Positions 22,809 to 35,744 of a stretch of 64,000 nt of DNA are shown piece after piece. A program made the position numbers and the translations under genes. The notes under the pieces are model-generated. The model ran no database searches, had not been told where the DNA came from, and was given only the letters and a program-made list of their open reading frames with translations. Position 1 is the first letter of the stretch. Each line of letters starts with the position of its first letter. This DNA comes from Dugong dugon (Eukaryota; Chordata; Mammalia; Sirenia; Dugongidae): NCBI GenBank assembly GCA_030035585.1, contig CM057469.1, positions 115,112,650 through 115,176,649 on the forward strand, read 5' to 3'.

Positions 22809-24503
22809 ATTCTGCGTACTAGGTGCTAATCGTATATGTAATATATATATAATTTGCATTTTTTTTCTTTCTGTAGACTTGCTTTTCACTTTTTGAGGCT
22901 TTTCTCTGATCACAAAAGTTTTTTTTTTTTTGAATGATATTCAATTTACCTTTTGTTATTGTTGTTGTTTATGCTTTTTTGTGTCATACTTAAGAATTCA
23001 TTGACAATTGAAAGGGATAAAAATTTACCCCTGTTTTCTTCTGAGAGGTTTATAGTATTCTTACAGTTTGGTCTTTTATTCATTTCAGTTAGATCTTTTA
23101 TCCATTTTGAGTTAATTTTTGTACATGGTATGAAACAGAGGTTCAACTTTAGTATTTTGCATGTGGATATCTGGTTTTTCCAGCATCATTTGTTGAAGAG
23201 ACTATTCTTTTCACATCGAATAGTGTTGTACACTTGCAAAAATAAATTGGCCATAGACATGTGAATTTATTTCTAGGTTGCTAATTCTATTTTTCTGTAT
23301 GTACATCATTATGCCAATACCACACTGTTTTGATTATTGTAGCTCAGTAGTCTGATACTTGGAAATGCCATCTTAACAATTTTATGTCTTAAAATCCATG
23401 AACACAGGATGCAATTCCATTTATTTAGTTTTTTTTTCAGCAATATTTCATCATTTGTAGTGTACAATTCTTATACTTAGTTAAATTCATGAGTGGCTTA
23501 TTCTTTTAGATGTTGTTATAAATTGAATCATTTTCTTAATCTCCTTTTCAAATTGTTCGTTGCTTGTATATAAAAATACAACTGATGTTTAAATGTTGAG
23601 CTTGTATCTGGCAACTTTGCTGAATGGGTTTATTAGCCCTGACAGAGATTTTCAAAGAGTCTAAGATTCTCTGTATTTAGGATTTCATCACCTCCAAATA
23701 GAGATAGTTTTATTTCTTCCCTTCCAATTTGGATGCCTTTGGTTTATTTTTCTTGCCTACTTACTCTGGCTAGAACTTCTATTTCAATGGTCAAAGTAGT
23801 CATCCTTGTCTTGTTCCCCATCTTAAGAGGACAACTTTTACTCTTTTCTCATTGAGTTCAGTGTTAGCTGTGGTTTTTCACAAATGCCCTTTATGAGGCT
23901 GAGGAAGTTCCCTTCTACTCCAGTTTGTTGACTATTTTTACCGTGAAAGAGTTTTGAATTTTGTTATTTTTTTCTGCATTAATTGAGATGATCGTGTGTG
24001 TTTTTCCCTACATTCTAATAATGTGACATATTATACTGATTGGTTTTCATTTATCAAACTATCCTTCCATTCCTGAGATAAAACCACATGGTCATGATGT
24101 GGAATCATTTTTATATGCTGATTGATTCAGTTTAATAATATTTTATTGAGGAATTTTGCATCTATATTAATAAGGGATATTGCTCTTTTGTTTTCTTTTC
24201 TTGTGATCTTTTTATGGCTGTGGTATCAGGGTAATCCTGGCTTCATAGATTGAATTAGGAAATATTCTCTCCTGTTCTGTGTTTTGGAAGAGTTTCAGAA
24301 AGATTGGTGTTAATTCTTCTTTAAATATTTGGTAGAATTCACCAGAGAAACTATCTGGTCCTGGGCTTTTCTTTATTGAGAAGTTTTGATTACTGATTCA
24401 ATCCCTCTACTCGTTATAGGTATATTCAGACTTTCTATTTCTTCTTAAATCAGTTTTTGTAATTTGTGTGTTTCTCAAAATTTGTCTATTTCATCTAGGT
24501 TAT

Positions 24504-25041
24504 TGTGATGGTTAATGTTATGTGCCAACTTGACTGGGCTATAATTCTCAGTGGTTTGGCACAATTTATGTTTCACCTCCCATTTTGTGATCTGATGTGA
24601 GCAGCAAATCAGTTGGAAGAGGAATTTCCTTGGATGTGTAGCCTGCATCCATGATATAAATGAATTTCTGGCAAATGTTCTGTCTTTTCCTATCCTGCTA
24701 TCTTCTCAGCATCTGAGCCAAGTTCCTGGGACATAAGCTGGCAGGGGCCTCCAGCACATCACCTGACCCACAGATTTTGGATTTGCCAAACCTCACAACC
24801 CCATGAGCCAGCAGCAGTCTCCAGCATGTCTCCTGACCTGCACGCATTGAGTTTGTCAGTCCTTGAAACCAGTGAGCCAGCAGAGGTCGTCAGCCTGTCG
24901 TCTGACCCATGGATTTAGGACTTGCTAGCCTCCACAATTGCATGAGACATTTCCTTGAAGTAAATCTCTCTCTATCTCTTTTTATATGTATATATGTACA
25001 TTTCACTGGTTTTGCTCCTTTAGAGAACCCAGACTAAGACA
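24504..25041 (+). mobile_element. LTR-B copy 1, solo LTR in old L1
   Basis: A second LTR family, starting TGTGATGGTTAATGTTATG and ending AACCCAGACTAAGACA. The flanking pentamers GTTAT (24499-24503) and GTCAT (25042-25046) differ by one base and are adjacent in the L1 target, consistent with a 5-bp TSD. The interior has repeated AGCCAGCAG- and CTGACC-type motifs and a CTCTCTCT tract before the 3' end. No internal retroviral sequence is attached. Confidence 0.8.
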
Positions 25042-25087
25042 GTCATCTACTTTGTTGTTGTACAATTGTTCATGGTATTCTTTTATA

Positions 25088-25408
25088 TTACTCTCTCCGG
25101 ATTCTGCAGCTGTTTCCTGTTGTCTCATCTCCTCTTCTTGGGACTTGAGCTGTCAGCTTATCTGCTGAACCTGGGATTCGTGGATCTGCACAGCTTGTGA
25201 GCGGAAGCCTTGCTCTCTGACCTGCCAATCTTGGGCTTGCCAGTTTCTGTGGCTGTGTGACTTGGGAGAGGCCTCTACCCTGATCCATGGACTTGGGACA
25301 TTCTAGCCTCTACAATCGAGTGAGTTGTTTCCTTGATACAACCTCTCTCTCTATATATATTTATACACATTACTGGTTTTGCTTCTCTAGAGAACCCAGC
25401 CTAAGACA
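25088..25408 (+). mobile_element. LTR-B fragment (3' half only)
   Basis: It shares the 3' end of LTR-B (TGGTTTTGCTTCTCTAGAGA, then CCTAAGACA) and interior motifs that match the LTR-B at 58092-59081, such as GGGACTTGAGCT. Its 5' half is missing. Only 46 bases of L1 separate it from the complete LTR-B to its left, and the L1 does not resume at the adjacent position, so a deletion accompanied or followed this insertion. Confidence 0.7.
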
Positions 25409-27135
25409 GCAACTAACAGCAACAACAAGAAGACAACATATATATGAACCATGTTTTTTTCTTTTTTTTTTTTTTTTAATCTGCTTTTGCTTTTATCTCC
25501 TTTTGTTTGGATGGTTTAATCCATTTACATTTAAAATAATTATAGATAGGGGAAGTCTTCTGTCATGTTGCTATTTCTTTTCTATACGTCATACATCTTG
25601 TTTTTAAGTTTTTTGTAGCAGTCTGTTTTCATTCCTTTCTTATTTCCTTTTCTTTACAATTTTTAGTTATTTTAGTGGTACTCTGGTGATTACAGTTAAC
25701 ATCTTAAACTTAAAACCATTTTGTTTTAATTAATACAACTTAGCTTCAATAGTATATAACAGCTCTGCTCCTATACAGTTCCATCCCTCCCCTTTATGGT
25801 ATTATTGTGCCCATTAACATAGATTTATTATATTGTTTTATACATTTGTCTTTTAAATCATGTAAGAAAATAAAAGAGAATTTACAGGTCAAAAATATCA
25901 TAATACTGCCTGTTAGTTAAATTTACCTATATGATTATCTTTACCTGTATTTTTTTAAAATCTTTCATATAGCTTTGAGTTACTGTCTAGACTGTCTAGG
26001 CTCCTTTCATTTCAGCCTGAAGGACTCTGTTTATCATTTCTTGTATGGCAGATCTACTTGCAATGAACTGTGTCAGCTTTTGTGTATATGAGAATGTATT
26101 AATTTCTCCATTGTAGAAGGATAGTTTCTCTGGATATAGAGTTTTTGATTGATAGTTTTTTGGTTTTTTTTTTTTTTCTGTCTTTCACCAATTTTAATAT
26201 GCCATTCCACTCCCTTCAAGCTTCCATGGCTTTTAATGAGAAATAAACTGTTAGTTTTCTTGAGGATTGCTGGTACATGATGAATTGCTTCTCTTTAGCT
26301 CCTTTCAAGATTCTCCCTTTGTCTTTAGCTATGAACTACTTGATAATAGTCTCAGTATGGATATCTTTGAGTTTTCCTTATTGGAGTTAGTTGAGCCTCT
26401 TGAATGTGTGGATTCATATCTTTTATCAAATTTGGGAAGTTTTCAACCATTAATTCTTTAAATAGTCTAACTGCCCATTTCTCTCTCTCCTCTCCTTCTT
26501 GCATTCCCATTATGCGTATGTTGACGTGCTTGATGGTGTCCCAGAGGTCTCTTATGCTCAGCTAATTTTTCTTTACTTTTTTTCTTCTGTTTTCTCAGAC
26601 TGTACAACTTTCATTGACTTACATTCATGGCAACAGATTCTTCTGCCTGCTCAAGTTGGCTATTAAAACCTTTAGTGAGTTTTTCATTTATCACATTTTT
26701 CAGCTTCAGAATTTCTACTTGTTTCCTTTTTTAATTTCTATTTCTTTATTGATATTCTCTCTTAGTTGAGACATCATTCTGGTTTTCATTAGTTCTTTGC
26801 CCATGATTTTGTTTAGGTTCTTGAGCATTCTTAAGATGCTTGACTTAAACTCACTGTCTAGTAAGTCCAATGGCTATACTTCCTTAAAAAAAAGAACATC
26901 TCTGTCAATTTCTTTTTTTTCCTGTGACTTGCCTTATTTTTATTGTTTCTTTTTAGACTTTACAATTGTTGTAGTTGTTGAAAAGTAAACATTTTGAATA
27001 TTATAATGTGGTAACTCTGGAAAGAATAATTTTTACCCTCTTTGTGGTTTGCTGTTGTTGCTTGCTGTGGGTTGTGGCTGCTTGTTTGTTAGTTAATTTT
27101 CATAACTATTTTTTAAAGCTGGTAGTTTTTGTCAT

Positions 27136-27877
27136 GTGTGATACATGAAATCTAACTCCTACATATTACATATGCATTTAAATAACATTCAAGTATTCAT
27201 GGCCAGAAAGTCCATTAACCATGCTTTTACACAGTGATGTTTTGCTGTTGTTGTTTGTTAAACTATGGCTTTATTTCAGGAACTACAATAGCATCATTAG
27301 AGTTTATTCTGTATTATTTTAGACAATCACTTATCAAAGGTGATAAATTATCCCATTTAAATAAATTATTTTTATCGCTCACCATCACATATCACAGACA
27401 CCAAATAAATAAATGTTTTCTAAACTTAGAGAGTAGATTTTATTTTTTTAAGAGTGAAGATTTCTCCCTGTACTTCATAGTTTATTAAGAGTATGCTCTT
27501 TAAGATAAACTTGATCTACTTTAACTTTCAACTCTATTTTTTCACCATGTGCTTTAAAAATTAACTTATTGTGTTTCTATCATGCCAGAATTTGAGGTAG
27601 CCAAGAAAAGATGACACACATGCTCTAATAGCGCATGGGAAATATTTTACTCACATACAGCAAGATCAGCTTCACTAGTTGGCACCAGTCTCCCATAACC
27701 AGCAAGATTATCCTAGTGTATGGCTGGTGCAAGGCAGATGTCTATGTTCACCCCCATCCTGCTGTAGTTGAAGACCTCATTCCCTCCTTGCAGGGAACAG
27801 ATATAGAAGTGGGGTTGAATAGGGGCCATATGGTGCCCACACATGTGCAAGAAACATAAAAATTTACTGTGTGCCCC
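27136..27877. other. no gene seen
   Basis: AT-rich to 27580, then a more balanced stretch at 27590-27860 that could be a fossil repeat but is not recognised. The frame 27635-27859 has no domain I recognise. Confidence 0.5.
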
Positions 27878-28349
27878 TAGACTACTGTGCCCCTTTAGTC
27901 TTGTTTTGTTTTATGGGTCTGTTTAATCTTTGTCTGAAGGGTGAACCTCAGGAGTGACTTCATTACTGAGCTAAAAGGGTGTTTGAGGACCATACTCCTG
28001 GAGTTTCTCCAGTCTTTGTTGGGCCAGTAAGTCTGGTCTTTTTTGTGAGTTAGAATTTTGTTCTACATTTTTCTCCAGCTCTGTTCAGGGCCCTCTGTTG
28101 TGATCCCTGTCAGAGCAGCCAATGGCGGTAGCTGGGCACCATCTAGTTGTGCCGGATGTGTCTATGGAGCTTCCATGACCTTGCCTTGGACAAACTGTGC
28201 CCGCTTCCCAAGTATTGTGTGCTGTTACACTTCTCCAAAGTTAACTTTTATTGTCTATTTAGTGTTTTTCCATCCCTACCCCAGCCCTCCCTCATAGCCA
28301 TCAAAAATTGTTTCTTTTTGTGTGTAAACCTTTTCATGAGTTTTTATAG

Positions 28350-31300
28350 TACTGGTCTCATACAATATTTGTCCTTTTGAGATCGACTTATTTAACTCAG
28401 CATAATGCCCTCCAGATTCATCCATGTTGTGAGATGCTTCGCAGATTCATCATTTGTCTTCATCTTTGCGTAGTACTCCATTGTGGGTATGCACCATAGT
28501 TTATCCATTCATCTGTTGATGTGCGTTTAGGTTGCTTCCGTCTTTTTGCTATTGTGAACAGTGCTGCAATGAACATGAGTGGGCATGTGTCTGTTCATGT
28601 GATGGCTCTTATTTCTCTAGGATATATTCCTAGGAGTGGGATTGTGGGATCACATGGTATTTCTATTTCTAGCTTCCTAAGGAAGCACCATATTTTTTTC
28701 CAGAATGGTTGTAACATTTTGCATTCCCACCAGCAGTGCATAACAGTTCTGATCTCCCTGCAGTTTCTCCAACATTTTTTATTCTCTATTTTTTTCATTT
28801 GTGCCAGTAATGCTGGGGTAAGATGGTATCTCACTGTGGTTTTGATTTGCATTTCTCTAATGGCTAGTGATTGTGAGCATTTCCTCATGTGTCTGTTAGC
28901 TGCTTGAATGTCTTCTTTGGTGAAGTGTCTGTTCATTTCCTTTGCCCATTCTTTAATAGGATTATTTGTCTTTTTGTTGTAGAGGTGTTGACTTTCCTGT
29001 AGATGTTAGAGATTAGATCTCTGCCTGTTTTGTAATAGCCAAATTTTTTTTCCCCAGTCTGTTGGTTCTCTGTTTACTCTTTTGTTGAAGTCTTTTGATG
29101 AGCAGAAGTATTTAATTTTTAGAAGATCCCAGTTATCTAGTGTCTTAGTCATCTAGTGCTGCTATAACAGAAACACCACAAGTGGATGGCTTTAACAAAG
29201 AGAAGTTTATCTCCTCACAGTCAAAATAGGCTAAAAGTCCAAATTCAGGATGTCGGCTCCAGGGGAAATCTTTCTCTCTCTGTTGGCCTTCTCATCTGTG
29301 TTCCCCCAGACTAGGAGCTTCTCCGTGCAGGGACCCCTGTCCAAAGGACGCACTCTGCTCCTGGCACTGCTTTCTTGATGGTATGAGGTCCCCCTGTCTC
29401 ACTGCTCACTTCAGTCCTTTATATCTCAAGAGATTGCCTCAGGACACAATCCAGTCTTGTAGATCAGGGCCTTCCTTACTAACACAGCTGCTACCCATCC
29501 TCCCTCATTAACATCTCAGAGGCAGGTTTACAACATACAGGAAAATCACACAGTACCAGGAATCATGGCCTAGCTAAATTGATACACACATTTTTGGGGG
29601 GACATAATTCAAACCATGACATCTAGCTTATCTTCTGGAGTTTGTACATTGTTAGTTATGGTTTGTATGTGTCAATGCCATGTATCAGGGTCTCTAGCAT
29701 TGTTCCTATTTTTTTCTTCTATGATCTTTATAGTTCTTGGTTTTATATTTAGGTCTTTGATCAATTTTGAAGTAGTTTTTATGTATGGTGTGAGGTGTGG
29801 GTCCTGGTTCACTTTTTTGCAAAGGGACATCTACTTTTGCCAGCATCATTTGTTAAAAAGACTGCCTTTTCCTCATGTGATGGACTTTGGGCCCTTGTTG
29901 AAGATCAGGTGACAGTAGATGGAAGAATTTATATCTGAGGTCTCAATTCTGTTCCATTGGTCAATGTATCTGTTGTTGTATCAGTATCAGGCTGTTTTGA
30001 CTACCGTAGCTCTATAGTAGGTTCCGAGGTCAGGTGTGTCAGTCTTCCTACTTTATTCTTCTTCAGTAGTGCTTTACTTATCCAGGGCTTCTTTCATTGC
30101 CATATAAAGTTAATCATTAGTTTTTGCATCTCTTTAAAGAATGTTGTTGGTATTTGGATAGGTATTGCATTGTATTTGTAGATTGCTTTGGGTAGAATTG
30201 TCATTTTCACAATGTTGAGTCTACCTATCCATGAGTATGGTATGTTTTTCCATTTATGTAGATCTCTTTTGGTTTCTTGCAGTAGTATTTATGTTTTCTT
30301 TGTACAGGTCTTTTACATCCTTGGTTAGATTTATTCCTAAGTATTTTATTTTTTTAGGGGCTATTATAAATGGTATTGTTTTCCTGATTTCCTTTTCATC
30401 ATTCTCTTTATTGCTGTGTAGGAATCCAACTGATTTTTGAATGTTTATCTTGTATCTTGCTACTCTGATGAATCTTTCTATTAGTTCTAGTAGTTTTCTT
30501 GTAGAATCTTTTGGTTTATCTACGTATAGTATCATATCATCCACAAATAGGGACAGTTTCTCTTCTTCATTAACAATTTGGATGCCCTTTATTTATTTTT
30601 CTTATCTTATTGCTCTAGCTAGGGATTGCAGCACAATGTTAAATAGGAGTGGTGATAAAGGGCATCCTTGTCTTGTTTCTTTTCTCAAGGGGAATGTTTT
30701 CAGCCTCTCTCCATTAAGAATGATGTTGGCCATTGATTTTGCATAGATGCCCTTTATTATGTTGAGAATTTTCCCTTCTGTACCTATTTTATTGAGAGTT
30801 TTTATCAGGAATAGGTGTTGGACTTTGTCAAATGACTCTTCTGCATAGATTGAGGTGATTATGTGACTCTTTTCTTTTATTTATGTGGTGGATTACATTC
30901 ATTGATTTTCTAATGTTAAGCCTTTCTTGCATACCTGGTATGAATCCTACCTACTTGGTTATGGTATATTATTTTTTTGATATGATACTGAACTCTATTT
31001 GCTAGAATTTTGTTGAAAATTTTTACCTCTATATTCATGAGAGATATTTGTCTGTAATTTTCTTTTTTTGTAGTATCTTTGCCTGGTTTTGGTATCAGGG
31101 TTACACTGGCCTCACAGAATGAATTCGGAAGTGTTCCTTCTTTTTCTATGTTCTGAAATAGTTTGAGTACTACTGGTGCAAGCTCTTCTCTGACTGGTAG
31201 AACTCTCCAGTGAAGCCATCTGGGCCAGGGCTTCTTTTTGTTGGAAGTTATTTTTTGTTACCTTTTCAATCTCTTCTCTTGTTATGGATCTGTTCAGGTA

Positions 31301-32545
31301 GTGTGTTTCTAGACATTTGTCCATTTCCTCTAGGTTTTCATATTTGTTGGAGTATAGTTTTTCATAGTAAGATTCTTTTTATTTCAGTTGGGTCTGTTGT
31401 AATGTCCCCTGTTTCATTTCTTATTTGGGTTATTTGCATCCTCTCCTGTTTACCTTTTGTCATTTTGGCTAGTGGTTTGTCGATTTTGACTATCCTTTCA
31501 AAGAACCAATTTTTGGTTTTGTTGAATCTTTCTATTGTTTTTCTATTCTCTATTTCATTTATTTCTGCTCTGATCTTTATTATTTCCTTTCTTCTGGTGG
31601 CTGTGGGCTTTTTTGGCATTCTTTTTCTATTTGTTCAAGTTGTGTAGCTAATGTTTTGATTTTATCCCTTCTTTTGATATGTGCATCTATAGCTATATAT
31701 TGACTTCTGAGCACTACCTTTGCTGTGCCTCAAAGGCTTTGGTATAATGTATTTTCATTCTTTTTTGATTCTAGGAATTTTTTGATTCCATCTTTGATTT
31801 CTTCTATTATCCAGTGGTTTTTAAGCAGGGTGTTATTCAGTTTTCATGTAATTGATGTTTTTTCCTTGCTCTTCCTGTTAATTTCTACCTTGATGGTGTT
31901 GTGATCAGAGAAGATGCTTTGTATTATTTCAGTGTTTTGGATTTTGTTGAGGGTTCCTCTGTGGCTTAAGATATGTTCTATCTGGAGAATTTTTCATGTG
32001 AATTGGAAAAGAATGTGTACTTTGCAGCTGTTGGATGCAGTGTTGTTTATATGTCTGTGATGTCAAGTTGGCTGATTGTACCCTTTAGGTCTTCTGTCTC
32101 TTTGTTGAGTTTCTTTCTAGATGTTCTTTCCCTTACCAAGAGTGGTGTGTTGAAGTCTCCTATTATTCTTTTGGAACTGTCAATTTCTCTTTTCAGTGCT
32201 GTTAGAGTTTGTTTTACATATTTTGGAGCCCTGTAATTGGGTGCGTAGATGTTTATTATGGTTACTTGTTCATGATGTGTCCTCCCCTTAATCATTATAT
32301 TGTGTCCTTCTTAGTCTTTTATGGTGGATATTGTTTTAAAGTCTATTTTATCTGATATTAGTATTGCCGCTCCTGCTCTTCTTTGGTAGCTGTTTGCTTG
32401 ATATATTTTTTTCCATCCTTTGATCTTTAATAAATTTGTGTCTTTGTTTCTAAAGTGTGTCTCTTACAGACAGCATATTGATGGACCCTGTTTTTTATCC
32501 ATTCTGTCACTCTCCATCTCCTTATGAGTGCATTGAGTCCATTTA
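28350..32545 (-). pseudogene. L1 #5 ORF2, broken and carrying an LTR
   Basis: Endonuclease pieces at 32047-32295 keep IIGDFNTPL. The RT active-site motif reads FVDD (30536-30547) instead of FADD, and the frame then continues as MILYVDKPKDS. The C-terminal piece 28595-28936 contains [20 protein letters not shown] and the Cys-rich MHCWWECKM. Other pieces are 31362-31619 and 31112-31324. The LTR-A at 29141-29621 splits the frame between the RT and C-terminal parts. Stops and shifts are frequent, so the gene is dead. Confidence 0.92.
29141..29621 (-). mobile_element. LTR-A copy 3, solo LTR with perfect TSD in L1 #5
   Basis: Minus-oriented, from TGTCTTAGTCATCTAGTGCT to CAAACCATGACA (481 bp). The pentamer TCTAG is present on both sides (29136-29140 and 29622-29626), and the L1 reads continuously when the LTR and one TCTAG are removed. 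This demonstrates LTR-type integration with a 5-bp TSD, and that LTR-A was mobile after L1 #5. Confidence 0.95.
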
Positions 32546-33039
32546 CATTCTGTCTAATTATTGATAGGTGTGAGTTTATTGTTGTCATTTTGTAGTGCTT
32601 CTTTTTGTGGTACTGACATTTTATTTTTTCCTTTTACTCTCCTGTGCTGAATTCCTTTTGTTTGTGGATTTTTTTTCTTTTGTTTTTGTAGAGTTTGTTT
32701 TTACTGAGAGTTTATGTTTTTCTTCTTTATTTTGATAGGTAGGTTTTTAACTTTCTCTGTGGTTACCTTGAAATGTACTCTCATCTTCCTGAGTTTGATC
32801 CAGTCTTTTATTACTTGCTATCACCTTGCCTTCCTCTCCTTTAGAAAGTTCTATACCTACACCATTTATTCCCTGTTTTATTGTTCTGACGTTGTTGCCA
32901 TTTATAGATTAATCTCTCTGGTTCCCTATTGGAAATCTTTTAGTGTTGATTAATCCCTGAGAGTTCATTTCCTAGGTTGGAATCTGGCTGGTGTGATCTT
33001 GGATCCTAGATTCAGGTTGTCACCTGAATTTGTTTGTTC

Positions 33040-33972
33040 TCAACCCAAGGGACTCCTTTTAATTATTCTTGTAAATTTGGTTTGATTTTTCCGTATTCCC
33101 TTAATTTCTCTTTTTCTGAAAATGTCTTAATTTCACCATCATATCTAAATGAGATTTTTGCATGATATATTATTCTTGGTTGACAATTATTTTCTTTCAA
33201 AGTTTCATATGTATATGATCCCATTGCCTTCTTACCTGAATTGTTTCTGTTGAGTAATCAGAGCTTAGTTTTATTGTTTCCCCTCTGTATGTGACTTTTC
33301 ATTTTTCTTGTGCTGCTCTCAGGATTCTTTCTTTGTCTTTGGTTTTAGAGAGTGTGATTATGATATACCTTGGTGATTTTCTTTTGGGGTCTATCCTATA
33401 TGAGGTTTGTTGAGCTTCTTGATCTTCAGTCTCAATTCTTTGGTGATCCTCTCTTGTTTTCCATTTTCTATCCCTGTTCTGGAACTCTGGTCACTTGTAA
33501 AATTTGCTTTGAATTTTATCCCACATCATTCTCAGGTTTTCTTCATTCTTTTTTTCTGATTTTTCCTCAAAGTGGTGTCCAAGTATTTGTCTTCAATTTC
33601 GCTGATTCTGTCTTCCATTGTTTCAATCCTGCTCCTCAGACCTGATATTGTCCATTTTTGAAATCTTGTTGTTTCTCTTTTGGATTTCTAAGTGTTGTTT
33701 TTGTATGATTTCTAGTTGTGAATTTCTTTTGACATTTTGTTCCTGTATTATTTTCCTGAATTCGTTGACTGTTTTGTCTGTCTTTTCCATGATCTTGTCT
33801 ACCTTTTCAATGATTTTGTCTATTTTTTCCCCATTTTTGTCTGCTTTTTGCTTCAACTCTTGGATAGCTCTGAATATTAGAGATTTGAATTCCCTGTCAG
33901 GTAGTTCTAGTGACTTTTCTTCTACTGGGAAGTCATCTGGTGTTTTTTTTGGATGCCTACTGGAACCATCCT
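33040..33972 (-). pseudogene. L1 #5 ORF1 (RNA-binding chaperone), broken
   Basis: L1 ORF1 protein forms coiled-coil trimers that bind the element RNA. The best piece (33623-33856) is a coiled coil with EKIDKIIEKVDKIMEKTDK and QLEIIQKQHLEIQKRNNKIS, matching L1 #4 ORF1. The RNA-binding C-terminal half (about 33040-33600) is broken by shifts and stops. Confidence 0.88.
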
Positions 33973-34515
33973 GTTCTGTTTTTTATATGTGTTTTGATAT
34001 TGTCTGCTGTCTTTGGGACATTCAGTAGTTTTTTTCTTCATTTATTTGATTGTGGATTTGTTTTTTCCTGCTTTTTTGTTTTATTTGGTTTTGTCTGAGC
34101 AGGTAAGCTGTGCATTCTTTTTTGTTTGCTCATCTGTGGGCATGATACTTCTCACCTCCTTGTCCAATGGGTAGGCCCAGTCACTCAACTATGGTGCAGC
34201 AGGGCAGGTTCATTGGATACCCTGTCTCCTGCTGGGAGCTCCATAAAGCTGCTTTCCCGTACTCCCTGCTCATTGATCTCTGACAGGGTCCAAGATGGTG
34301 AATCTGGGTGTGTTAGCTGATAGGGAACTTCCACTTCATATCTATCCTCACTCTCTGTTCTCTGTCAGTTTCTTATTTCATTCAATACTTGGTTGCCTTC
34401 TTTATATCTTCCTTTGATGCCTAGGGTCCCAGGATTGATGTTTGTCTCTGTTTTATTTCACTTTGCTGTGGAGTGACTACATGGTGCTTGTCAACAGTGC
34501 CATGTTCGCTCCATC
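33973..34515 (-). promoter_or_regulatory. L1 #5 5'UTR, shortened
   Basis: About 540 bases, against 1.6 kb in L1 #4. Both ends align with L1 #4. The alignment breaks near 34218, where L1 #5 passes directly from sequence equivalent to about 50075 to sequence equivalent to about 51128 of the L1 #4 locus. Confidence 0.7.
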
Positions 34516-34664
34516 TCACATTTAGAGTGTAAAAATTTTTAATGTGTTAGATTTTTTTATTAATCTGTCATCCATATAATGTCATCCACTTTCTGGTTTA
34601 TTTAAAAACAATCTCCACAGCTTAAAGAGTTTTCAAAATACCTTAAAAATATCTATAGCTAAGG

Positions 34665-34695
<31 letters not shown>

Positions 34696-35225
34696 TATTT
34701 GAGCAAGATTTGGTTAATTAAGGGAAATAAACCAAGTTGTTGAGGATCATACCTTAAACTTTTTGGGGTTCCTTCATTCTACCCAGCATGTAAAAAGCAC
34801 TCATATAAAAATAAATGAAAGATAACTACATGTGGACAGTACCTAGGAGAAATATTGCCTTTTAAGAATACATGGCTCCCATGAATTAACTACTATCTCT
34901 GAAAACCAGTATTTGTGCATTTAATTGTAATTCAAGTGTTTTAAATTATTCAAGTCACTCGATATGCTGTTTCTGTTGTTACCACTCAGAGTTGCTTTAT
35001 TTGAAATCTCTAGTTTTTTATTTAAATCCTTTAAAATTATTTCCTCATTTCCAGTTCTCTGATGATTTCAGATTAATTCATGATTTCATTGAGAATTCAG
35101 GTTTGCTTTTCTTTAAACTTTGCAACATTTCTATTTTTTTAATGGAGAAATGGAAGGAAATATTGTTTCTATATAAAGTGATTATTTCACTTAGGAATGT
35201 GGTTGCAATGAGTTTAACAAATATT
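34516..35225. other. no gene; contains an AT microsatellite
   Basis: AT-rich, with a (AT)14 run at 34665-34692. No element or exon recognised. Confidence 0.6.
34665..34692. repeat. (AT)n microsatellite
   Basis: A perfect dinucleotide run of 28 bases. Confidence 0.97.
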
Positions 35226-35401
35226 TTAAGGGAGTGCCAAGACTTCTACATCAGAATCATCTATGGTTGTTAAAAATGTACATTTACGGGGATCTTCCAA
35301 CATATGCTGAACCAGAATATGTGGGTATTTCCCAGTAATCTTCATTTTAAGTCAGGCTTCCAGGTGTTTCTTCTGTACAATTACATGTGAGAACCACTAG
35401 G
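35226..35401 (+). mobile_element. MER5A-like non-autonomous hAT DNA transposon relic
   Basis: It contains the MER5A-type run CATCAGAATCATCTATGG, then GTTAAAAATGTACATTTACGG, and ends TGTGAGAACCACTAG. This is an ancient family shared by placental mammals. The 5' terminal inverted repeat is diverged. Confidence 0.75.
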
Positions 35402-35744
35402 TCTATTTTAATTCATAACCTGAGCAACTGATAACTTCTGAAAGCTAACATTACATTGTTTTGTCTAAAATATCTCACCACTGAATTAAGGTTAACCTTG
35501 CAATTCTCACCATTTTTTGGGAAAAGGGGAGTTCAACATCTGCACAATAATTTAATATAACATTGGAATATTTAATTAAAACTCTTAACCTCAAGTTTTC
35601 TTCAAGAGCTCTTGTCCTAAATGGAAACTATAAAAGCTTAAACTTTTAATTCTATTTTTATGATCAGATGCTATGCCAGTCTATACTTTGAATCACCTCA
35701 TTTATTTCATTAATTCATAATTGTTTTTTATATAAGATATAAAG

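Larger units (their letters stand above)
21150..27135 (-). mobile_element. old mammalian L1, fragmented by four insertions
   Basis: A single ancient L1 in minus orientation can be followed through pieces 21150-21547, 22186-22261, 22809-24503, 25042-25088 and 25409-27135, with consecutive L1 positions continuing across each insertion. The 3' part includes the usual GTGAAATTGCTGGATCATATG region. The RT region lies at about 23000-24480. The far end (about 26940-27135) resembles the 5' end of old mammalian L1s. No long frame is left. Net L1 length is about 4 kb. It is much more diverged than L1 #1 to #6 and predates them. Confidence 0.85.
27878..34515 (-). mobile_element. L1 #5, near-complete LINE-1, 3' end missing
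   Basis: A minus-strand L1 with the same order as L1 #4. The 3'UTR begins abruptly at 27878 and lacks about 430 bases, including the terminal units and A tail. ORF2, the inter-ORF region, ORF1 and a short 5'UTR follow to about 34515 (GCCATGTTCGCTCCAT, compare GCCATTTTGCTGGAA in L1 #4). A solo LTR-A sits inside ORF2. Relative to L1 #4 about 1.05 kb of 5'UTR is missing near 34218. No TSD was found, as expected if the 3' end was deleted. Confidence 0.9.
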
